Shown here piece by piece: positions 33,705-40,069 of a DNA stretch of 40,069 nucleotides. The stretch spans positions 1 to 40,069 of the forward strand of contig NZ_LFCV01000052.1 in the NCBI RefSeq assembly GCF_001037465.1. Direction: 5' to 3'. Within the stretch, counting starts at the first letter, position 1; every line of letters begins with the position of its first letter. The notes below the pieces were generated by a model. It did not search any database. It saw only the letters and a list, made by a program, of their open reading frames with translations, and was not told the DNA's origin. The position numbers and the translations under genes were made by a program. The DNA is from Xenorhabdus khoisanae (GTDB lineage Bacteria > Pseudomonadota > Gammaproteobacteria > Enterobacterales > Enterobacteriaceae).

Positions 33705-36248
33705 CTACTCGCAATTCATGTCCAAAGTGTACACACCAGACTGGGGTCTTTCTTTCGGCAGAGCGTAATTGACCGTACAGATTTTGGTATCCAACGCTCC
33801 CCATTTGACCAGTAACCGACCACTATCCGGCAGTGCCGTGAGATAAACCTGCCCTTCATTGCTGACAATCGCGCTATTGTTTTCACCACCTTCATTTGAT
33901 TTTCCCAGAGTGGCCTTAGCGCCAAAAGGTACTGGCCTGCCACGATAAGTCAGGTACATCAATGCCCTATTTCCCATTCGTGTCTGAAAGCTGGCGAGCA
34001 CAAGAGCGCCTTTTGTTGGCACGACGGATTGTGTATTCACATCAATATCGACATCATCAGCAAATGAGTGTGGTTCCAGAGCGACTCGGTTTTTACGATA
34101 ACTACTCACATACGGTACAATTGCATAGCCGTTCCAATCTGTGGCTACCGCAGTATTGTTAGTAACTTTGATACCTTTTGCCCCTTCTGCCTGAACCAAT
34201 ACCGCAGCATCACCGAATTCTTGCGATAAAGTCACTCCATAGGGGTGAACGACAATGCCTCCATGAATGCCGTAGTTTAGCTGTTTGCTATCATCTTGCT
34301 GTTTGTTCGCATATTGATAATTATAGCCAGCATTAATCCGGCCATAAGCTCCCTTATATTCCCCATGAATATTGCCATTCCCGCCTTCTCCTTTATTGAC
34401 ATAGCTCTGTTGCAAACTGTAGAACAAGTTATTATCTTCAAGCGCTGTCCCATTCAGGCTGACTTGCTGGGAAACACGGTCATTCCTATTGAGATTGACA
34501 CTATAATTAGCCCAACTGTTTTTCAGCCAACGATCAAAAGGCACATGGATACTGAATGCGAATATTTGTTCATGCTCATCAGCATGTGGCCGCAAGTTAT
34601 AGGAATAATTCAGTCCATAATTGATCCCTTGATGACTAACGTGATAAGCCGCATTCAGTGAACGCTCACGACCATTTTGTTGCCAATAATCCTGCTGCAA
34701 CGCCATAACATAAATCTCACCAAAATTGCCTAATGTTTGGTTAAATTGTAGCTGCAACTTGCTTCTGGGATTAAAACGCTCAAACAATCGGCGGGTATCC
34801 CCAAAGCGATTAGCATCAGCAAAATCATAAAATCCCTCCGTTGAATAGCGATAACTCGTCAACGTCAAATGTGTCCCAGTCAATGAAAAATCTTTCTCAT
34901 ACCGCAAGCGATAAGATTGCCCGGTGGATTGTTTGCCGGATGCCAATTCCGTTTGGGCATGGGTAATATCAAAAGAAACCGCCCCGATATTTCCCAAATC
35001 CACACCAGAACCTAACAAAGCAGATTGATAATCAGGGGATAAAATGGTGCCACCGTAAGCAGTGAGCCTATTGTGAAGGCCATAGGTCAACGTACCCTGA
35101 GAAAAATGAGGTTTGCGGCTGTGACTACTGGCAGAGCGATAACGCCCCATTGCCAGCGAATACCTGACGTTTCCCTCCCGTAACATAATAGGTGCGGTTG
35201 TAATTGCCTGAGTAAACTTGCGCTCCCGACCATCAGCCTCTTTGATGATAACTTCCAGATCACCACTGGAAACGGTTGGATAGAGATCGCTAATTTCAAA
35301 CGCTCCAGAAGGAACATAGGTCTGGTAAATGACATAACCATTTTGTCTGACCGTCACTTGCGCACTACTTTGCGCAATACCCCGTACAATAGGTGCAAAA
35401 CCTCTCTGGCTATCCGGCAACATATTCTCATCAGACGCAAGTAAAAGCCCACGAAACTCAACACTATCAAACAGATCGCCAGAGGTGAAACTATCACCAA
35501 TCGTCAGTTGTCCCTTAAGAGGGTGAATATCACGCTGAAAATATGTACTGAGGATTTTCCAGCTTTGGTCTGGATCAGAATAAGTAGCGTTATTACGTAA
35601 ACGCCAGGCCTCCCAATTAACTCCTGACCTTAAATTAAGATAATTATTCTGTGTTGAATTATGTTGATCCTGCCAATTTGTAGAGCCACTATAGCTGTAA
35701 TTAATCAACAAAGTAGTTAATCCCTGATCCCACAATTCAGGAGAAACATAATCTCTGTAGCGATAATTCAATGCTGCTTGAGGAATACTGATATTCAACC
35801 TCTGCCGATTAAAATCAAAATCTGTACTGGCCGACGGAATGTATTTACCGATATCTGTAATCACTGTTTCTGGGGATAATTCAGCTAATTCAGGAAAAGA
35901 ATCAACCTTAATCCCCATATCTTTCCATTGCCTGAGTGTGATTTTTGGCTGTAACCGGCCATCTTGTAAGATAAAATCAATATTTTCTTCACTCACCTCT
36001 TTTTTATTCAGAAAGATATTCACCCAATAAACTCCTGATGGCTGGAAACCAGACTGGAAAATTGAAAGATCAACATCATCAGGCAAGCTTCCGCCAATTT
36101 TCAGAGCATGGATGTTAAATTTATGTTCCGCATACGCAGTTAAATAACAAAGAAAATTCCCTGCTATTACCAACATGGAAAATAAAAGTTTACCCTTCCC
36201 ACCACAATATAATATTCTCGCAAGATTACGATTGATATTCTTTGACAT
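33705..36248 (-). CDS. Outer-membrane fimbrial usher protein (PapC/FimD family)
   Basis: 847 residues with a signal peptide ending around TAYA|EHKFN. The N-terminal chaperone-binding domain is followed by the 24-strand pore: SDLYPTVSSGDLEVIIKEADGRE is the classic usher signature, with RVRGIAQSSAQVTV-like and LRYEKDFS strands. The plug and C-terminal domains follow (VVPTKGALVLASFQTR, RPVPFGAKATLG, and a pair of C-terminal cysteines in KICTVNYALP...LDMNCE). It assembles pilin-chaperone complexes across the outer membrane. It lies 38 bases after the chaperone gene. Confidence 0.96.
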   Translation of the reverse strand: MSKNINRNLARILYCGGKGKLLFSMLVIAGNFLCYLTAYAEHKFNIHALKIGGSLPDDVDLSIFQSGFQPSGVYWVNIFLNKKEVSEENIDFILQDGRLQPKITLRQWKDMGIKVDSFPELAELSPETVITDIGKYIPSASTDFDFNRQRLNISIPQAALNYRYRDYVSPELWDQGLTTLLINYSYSGSTNWQDQHNSTQNNYLNLRSGVNWEAWRLRNNATYSDPDQSWKILSTYFQRDIHPLKGQLTIGDSFTSGDLFDSVEFRGLLLASDENMLPDSQRGFAPIVRGIAQSSAQVTVRQNGYVIYQTYVPSGAFEISDLYPTVSSGDLEVIIKEADGRERKFTQAITTAPIMLREGNVRYSLAMGRYRSASSHSRKPHFSQGTLTYGLHNRLTAYGGTILSPDYQSALLGSGVDLGNIGAVSFDITHAQTELASGKQSTGQSYRLRYEKDFSLTGTHLTLTSYRYSTEGFYDFADANRFGDTRRLFERFNPRSKLQLQFNQTLGNFGEIYVMALQQDYWQQNGRERSLNAAYHVSHQGINYGLNYSYNLRPHADEHEQIFAFSIHVPFDRWLKNSWANYSVNLNRNDRVSQQVSLNGTALEDNNLFYSLQQSYVNKGEGGNGNIHGEYKGAYGRINAGYNYQYANKQQDDSKQLNYGIHGGIVVHPYGVTLSQEFGDAAVLVQAEGAKGIKVTNNTAVATDWNGYAIVPYVSSYRKNRVALEPHSFADDVDIDVNTQSVVPTKGALVLASFQTRMGNRALMYLTYRGRPVPFGAKATLGKSNEGGENNSAIVSNEGQVYLTALPDSGRLLVKWGALDTKICTVNYALPKERPQSGVYTLDMNCE

Positions 36249-36286
36249 ATTTGATTTTCTAACAATATGAAGAGATCATTAACAAA

Positions 36287-37015
36287 CTAAAGATCAGCAA
36301 ACTCAGCCTGCGTTATACCGCCATAATCATTGATAACTTTCCAGCTCACTTTTTTGGCATTTTTGAATGGCAAAGGCCAACTTAATTGGCTGAAAGGCTT
36401 AATCATTCCTGCATGTTCGATATCATGGTTATCAACATTAAGAGATGAAAAAGAGATAAAGTAAGGGGTAGGATTTTCGGCCAGCAATAAGCCATTTTCT
36501 TGCTTGAATCTTATTTCTTTATAAGCAGTCACTGCCTTTTCTTTCAGTTCCACGGGGCGATAAAACAGCTTTAAACGTGAGTTAACGACAATCTGCAACT
36601 GGTTTAAGGTTGGATCGGAGCCTTTCGTTTCGGGAATAGACGTTTCAGGAATAGACTTAACATTAAGCCAAAATACAGATTCCCTATCCGTTGGCAATTG
36701 ATTGCCAACTTTGACAATGCGTAAAATATTTTCATTATTTGCCGGAAGTTGAAACAGTGGAGGCGTCACAACAAAAGGAGTTTTTGTTTTATCATTCTCA
36801 TCTTGTATCCAGCTTTGAATGAGATAAACAGCTTCTTTTTCAGGGTTATTAATAGAAATAGAAACTTCTTTTTTATCACTTAAATAAACAATTCGGGTTC
36901 CACCAACAATGACGCCTGCCATTGCAACATTACAACCAGAAACATTAAAACCAAGAAAATATAAAAAAACATAAAAAAACAAACGATAACACGACACGGT
37001 CTTTTCTCCGTCCAA
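36287..37015 (-). CDS. Periplasmic fimbrial chaperone (PapD family)
   Basis: 242 residues. A signal peptide (to about 33, VAMA|GV) is followed by two immunoglobulin-like domains. The subunit-anchoring Arg is in GTRIVYLSD and the conserved Lys in NSRLKLFYRP. The F1-G1 donor strand follows TLNQLQIVVN. FWLNVKSIPE and the Pro-rich VVTPPLFQLPANNENILRIV are typical. A short insertion (ETSIPETKGSDP) with a duplicated SIPET lies between F1 and G1. It caps and folds pilins before delivery to the usher. It lies 138 bases after the pilin gene, the usual gap at which pilin mRNA is separated from the rest. Confidence 0.94.
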   Translation of the reverse strand: MDGEKTVSCYRLFFYVFLYFLGFNVSGCNVAMAGVIVGGTRIVYLSDKKEVSISINNPEKEAVYLIQSWIQDENDKTKTPFVVTPPLFQLPANNENILRIVKVGNQLPTDRESVFWLNVKSIPETSIPETKGSDPTLNQLQIVVNSRLKLFYRPVELKEKAVTAYKEIRFKQENGLLLAENPTPYFISFSSLNVDNHDIEHAGMIKPFSQLSWPLPFKNAKKVSWKVINDYGGITQAEFADL

Positions 37016-37153
37016 TCATGATTAGTCATATTCAATTAAATAACCGAGCATCCTTGCTGGGTTTTTATACTCTTCATTTTTCAGGTTGCAGATTAATTGA
37101 CAGTTCCGCAGCTTGAAATATTGTGGATATATAATATATGGAATATCGGACTA

Positions 37154-37684
37154 TTAATTATAAGCTACTGTAAAGTTAGTCACTGCATTAGCGGAGCCAG
37201 GACCAACTTTTTCTTTAGTAGCAACATATTTAGCAATAAATCTTAATTCTTGATCAGCGCCTTTATGAAGGAGATTTTGCTCAGAAGCTCCCGCGACAGA
37301 AACACGAGCTTGAGTATCAGCTTCATAAATGCCGATAGCGACACCCGTTGCAGCGTTATCTACTTTAGTCAAAGATAAAAGATCTCTGTTATCACTATCA
37401 CTTGGGCCATCAAACTTAATAGTGACATTCTTTTCTTTCATATCTGCCGGACAATCAACCAATTTAATCTGGAAACTTGTTGGTGCAGCAGTGTCATTTA
37501 CCTTTTTAAACGCATCTGCACTAACTACGCCCATCTCAACAGTTTGATCAGCAGAGTCACCATGAACCTTGCAAGCATTCTGTATTACTTCTCCTTCAAA
37601 TTTAATTGTCCCATTAGCTGCATTCGCGGTTGCAGCAAATAATGAAGATACAAAAAGAGAAGAAATAAGCAGCTTAGATTTCAT
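37154..37684 (-). CDS. Major fimbrial subunit (type-1 pilin family)
   Basis: 176 residues. A signal peptide (1-22, AATANA|ANG) is followed by the donor-strand region NGTIKFEGEVIQNACKV. The conserved disulfide pair is Cys38 and Cys78 (VDCPAD), with the ending TNFTVAYN carrying the penultimate-Tyr pattern of pilins. It polymerises by donor-strand exchange into the fimbrial rod. First gene of the four-gene operon. The long untranslated region upstream is its promoter region. It resembles Xenorhabdus and Proteus pilins in general pattern, but I cannot name the fimbrial type. Confidence 0.93.
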   Translation of the reverse strand: MKSKLLISSLFVSSLFAATANAANGTIKFEGEVIQNACKVHGDSADQTVEMGVVSADAFKKVNDTAAPTSFQIKLVDCPADMKEKNVTIKFDGPSDSDNRDLLSLTKVDNAATGVAIGIYEADTQARVSVAGASEQNLLHKGADQELRFIAKYVATKEKVGPGSANAVTNFTVAYN

Positions 37685-38221
37685 TTAAATTAAACCCCAT
37701 TAGTCAATATACAAAAAAATTCCCTCGACTGATTACAGACGATATGGATATAAGTTCACTTACTTGATAGACCGTTTCAATGCGATACATCACGCATCTA
37801 CAGCAGCTGCCTTGCATCCAAATAAAACAGGCTTCACCCCCTTACGTGGCCTTGTAAGGTTTGTTCGCGCATTTAGGATAAGACGAGATCATAATAGCGG
37901 TTATCTGATATAGATCAACATAATAAACTGAATTGTATACTGACTTAGAATTTTATTCTGTAATTCTCCTAAATGTTTACTAAATGATATTATATATGGA
38001 TGAAATCAATGAATATCATGCTAAAAATTACGAAATTAAAAAATAATATATAATTAGCAAACTAATAACAATTATCATTCTATAAATTTTGACTATAGTT
38101 TATTTTCCAAATTGAAATAATTTACATAGTTATATTTAACGATATTACAAAATACTTCAAAAATTATTTTATTCTTTTTAATTCAATTAAATCCAGGATT
38201 TGTCGATGTGCCCAATGGATT
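37685..38221. promoter_or_regulatory. Upstream region of the fimbrial operon, with an FNR-like site
   Basis: 537 bases without a gene, between menF and the pilin. CTGAT-ATAG-ATCAA (37905-37918) matches the FNR consensus TTGAT-N4-ATCAA with one mismatch. The left half has moderate GC; the right half (37921-38200) is very AT-rich, as often bound by H-NS. I see neither a recombinase gene nor clear inverted repeats of an invertible promoter. Confidence 0.4.
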
Positions 38222-39619
38222 TCAATTGACCAACAATGTACGTAATCCAGCAGCCTTGTTTTCTATTTCGATCCATTCCTGTTCTGGATCAGAACCAGCA
38301 ACAATACCCGCCCCTGCATATAACGAGAGCAAATTGTCATAAATATGCGCACAACGTAACGAAACGGCAAATTCACTCTGTTCCAAACATAAATACCCCG
38401 CAGAACCCGCGTACCAGCCACGATTGAAAGGTTCATTGTCTGACAGAAATTGCCGTGCCGCTTCACGGGGTAAACCTGCAACGGCGGCTGTCGGCTGCAA
38501 ACGACGCAGGCAATCACTATCACATACATGGCTCAATACGCCACGAATGTGCCTGCGCAGATGTTGGACTTTCCTTAAGCGGATCACATCAGGCGGAGTG
38601 ACATCCACTGAAGCAACGCCTCCTTGCAGACGTTGACAAATATCATCAACAACAATCAAATTTTCATGCTGGTTTTTTTTATCTTCCAATAACCATTGCG
38701 CCAATTTAGCGGCTTCCTGATCATCTTCAGAATTTGCAACGGTTCCCGCCAATGCTTCGGTACAAAACTGCAATTGATTTCGGTAGTAAAGCCGCTCAGG
38801 TGTCGAAGCAAGAAAAGCATGGTTGGCACTAAATGCAAGCATGAAATGATAGCAACGATGATTGACTCCGCGACTGGCAGCCATAAATTGTGCAGCCTGC
38901 AATGGAGAATTTAACGTCAGTTCAGTTTTTCGTGCAATGACCACTTTTTCCATTTTACTCTTGGTGATGGCCTCTAGTGCCTGTTCCAACAGAATATTCC
39001 ACTGCTCACTTTCAGGCACATGTTTTGCTTCTAAAATAGTCGTTTGTAGTGGCAAGAAAGGTTGGTGCGGAAGAAGTTGGCGGAGGAATTGGCAGGCATT
39101 TTCAATATCAGCTCTTCCATCGACGTTAATGTATAACCGATTTTCACTACGATGGCGACGCAGTTCCAGCCTCGGCAAAAACAGATAGCTTTCTCTACCC
39201 GTTATATTTTCGTGTTTATCCTGATTTTCGTGCTTATCCTGCCATACGTTGTCATGATAAAAATAACTATGGTGACAATGTTCAGAATCCACCTTATCCC
39301 ACGCATTCAGCCCCCACAGCCGCATTTGCTTAACTTGCTGATATTGCTGTAGAAATTTTTCGGCACCAGCAATATTGCTGAACAAACGAATTTGCCCACA
39401 TGCGACAACCTCTTCATGACCCTCTCTGTGTTGCCAATAAAACTGCGGATAATGAGGCTGGGCAGAGAGCCATGCCAGCCAATGAACGCTACTGCCAGCC
39501 GGCAATGTGAAAGAGAATGATTGAATGCCAATTTCGCTAACATTTCCGGCATTAAGATATTCGCATATACCCGCGATGACATCGGCAGTTTGATTCACAT
39601 CTTTCCCCATTAACAGCAT
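38222..39619 (-). CDS. menF: Isochorismate synthase MenF
   Basis: 465 residues (E. coli 431). Chorismate-binding fold, converting chorismate to isochorismate, the first committed step of menaquinone synthesis. The general-base Lys lies in KSKMEKVVIARKTEL. Other conserved blocks are LAFSANHAFLASTPERLY, CTEALAGTVANSEDD, LRKVQHLRRHIRG, LQPTAAVAGLPREAARQFL, YAGSAGYL and YAGAGIVAGSDPEQEWIEIENKAAGLRTLL. An N-terminal insertion of about 30 residues, absent from E. coli, contains a duplicated QDKHEN. ATG at 39619 is taken; another three codons on is possible. It is separated from menD by the fimbrial operon, so it must be transcribed alone. Confidence 0.95.
   Translation of the reverse strand: MLLMGKDVNQTADVIAGICEYLNAGNVSEIGIQSFSFTLPAGSSVHWLAWLSAQPHYPQFYWQHREGHEEVVACGQIRLFSNIAGAEKFLQQYQQVKQMRLWGLNAWDKVDSEHCHHSYFYHDNVWQDKHENQDKHENITGRESYLFLPRLELRRHRSENRLYINVDGRADIENACQFLRQLLPHQPFLPLQTTILEAKHVPESEQWNILLEQALEAITKSKMEKVVIARKTELTLNSPLQAAQFMAASRGVNHRCYHFMLAFSANHAFLASTPERLYYRNQLQFCTEALAGTVANSEDDQEAAKLAQWLLEDKKNQHENLIVVDDICQRLQGGVASVDVTPPDVIRLRKVQHLRRHIRGVLSHVCDSDCLRRLQPTAAVAGLPREAARQFLSDNEPFNRGWYAGSAGYLCLEQSEFAVSLRCAHIYDNLLSLYAGAGIVAGSDPEQEWIEIENKAAGLRTLLVN
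39206..39241. repeat. 18-bp tandem repeat inside menF
   Basis: ATTTTCGTGTTTATCCTG (39206-39223) followed by ATTTTCGTGCTTATCCTG (39224-39241), one difference. It keeps the menF frame and duplicates six residues in the family-atypical insertion. Confidence 0.95.
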
Positions 39620-40069
39620 GATAAAAAAAGAATTATACGAACCATCAGAAATTATGAAAGCACTTATCGTTTATGAGGTTTTTTTAACCATGCCCACGTA
39701 CCTCAAGCGGTTGATAAAGAGTATACCCAATGATATATACCCGTCGTCTTTCAAGTTGCCACTTTGTTGGCTGCGCTCATTCACCCCAGTCACATAGTTA
39801 TCTATGTTCCTGGGGATTCATTCCCTTGCCGTCGCGCTGCATCTTGAAATTCATTGGGTATAGAAACAGAGTTTAATTTCAAAAAACAATCATAAAACGA
39901 CGAACGAACCATATTAAAAAACCAAAAATAACCCAATGAACTTAATATTATTTATTCTTTAGTGAAAAATTAATTAATAAAAATATTCACGCCACGGTAA
40001 TAAAATATTTATTAAAAATGGCTTCAACTTAGAAAATAAGTTAACAAAAACATTTATTATCCTTTGTGC
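39620..40069. other. AT-rich gene-free right end
   Basis: 450 bases holding the menF promoter region, an ERIC element (separate entry) and about 200 bases of A+T-rich DNA beyond it. No gene is supportable before the window ends. Confidence 0.5.
39736..39862 (+). repeat. ERIC element, full length (127 bp)
   Basis: Exactly 127 bases from TATACCCGTCG to TTCATTGGGTATA, forming a long imperfect palindrome. It contains both conserved ERIC cores: TCACCCCAGTCACATAG (reverse of the GTGACTGGGGTGA core) and CTATGTTCCTGGGGATTCA. A partial copy of its end (TATACCCAATGA) lies directly in front at 39722. A diverged copy in the opposite orientation is at 2389-2513. Confidence 0.95.

Noticed and set aside
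37021..37153. AACCGAGCA/TGCTGGGTT hairpin between pilin and chaperone genes as an internal terminator
   Set aside because: Its T-run is on the wrong side for the minus-strand operon. It could still be an RNA-processing hairpin, but the evidence is weak.
37685..38221. An invertible promoter element like that of mrp/fim operons
   Set aside because: No pair of inverted repeats of useful length was found and no fimB/mrpI-type recombinase gene is in the window.

Overview
The window is a stretch of an AT-rich enterobacterial chromosome. The gene blocks yfaE-nrdB-nrdA / ubiG / gyrA / rcsC / rcsB-rcsD and menF...menDHBCE-yfaZ are Enterobacterales gene sets. The AT-rich intergenic DNA, ERIC repeats, a CBP21-like chitin-active LPMO, Ail-like porin and fimbriae suggest the insect- and nematode-associated Morganellaceae, most likely Xenorhabdus (Photorhabdus is the alternative). 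The genus is an inference from remembered protein similarity; no search was run.

Layout. (1) 1-7.5 kb is an accessory, gene-poor region. It holds a frameshifted T4-type endonuclease V gene, a secreted AA10 LPMO, a VOC-fold protein, a lone phage-type lysozyme, a possible leader peptide plus attenuator before a small membrane protein, an Ail/OmpX/Lom beta-barrel, a glutathione S-transferase between two shortened ERIC-like elements, and an AmiD-type amidase without an export signal. (2) 7.5-15.2 kb is core: the class Ia ribonucleotide reductase operon nrdAB-yfaE with NrdR- and DnaA-box-like sites upstream, ubiG, and divergent gyrA. (3) 15.3-21.7 kb is the complete Rcs phosphorelay: rcsC converges on rcsDB with a strong shared terminator hairpin between them. 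(4) 21.9-24.5 kb holds tRNA-Ser(UGA) and tRNA-Thr(UGU) followed by a decayed integrative element of about 2.4 kb: an integrase with one nonsense codon and a foreign N-terminus, an intact relBE toxin-antitoxin pair, and a scrambled phage tail gene. The element is bounded by a 15-bp direct repeat of the tRNA-Thr terminator. (5) 24.7-26.7 kb holds tyrP with a clear double TyrR operator, and yfaZ. (6) 26.8-39.6 kb is the menaquinone pathway. menDHBCE is a tightly overlapping minus-strand operon, but menF is separated from menD by a complete chaperone-usher fimbrial operon (pilin, chaperone, usher, adhesin). (7) The right end is AT-rich with a full 127-bp ERIC element.

How the parts work together. 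NrdAB-YfaE make dNTPs and maintain the NrdB cofactor. UbiG serves ubiquinone and MenFDHBCE menaquinone synthesis, so both quinone branches are present. RcsCDB is the envelope-stress relay. LPMO, Ail, fimbriae, lysozyme and AmiD are surface, chitin or wall functions that fit an animal-associated life style.

The observations most worth following up are the fimbrial operon splitting menF from menD, the 15-bp minisatellite in the adhesin signal peptide, the LPMO whose catalytic histidine is not at the predicted signal-peptidase site, the leader-peptide/terminator architecture near 3.2-3.4 kb, and the tRNA-Thr-terminator element carrying relBE. I found no CRISPR array, no rRNA, and no clearly novel multi-gene defence system.
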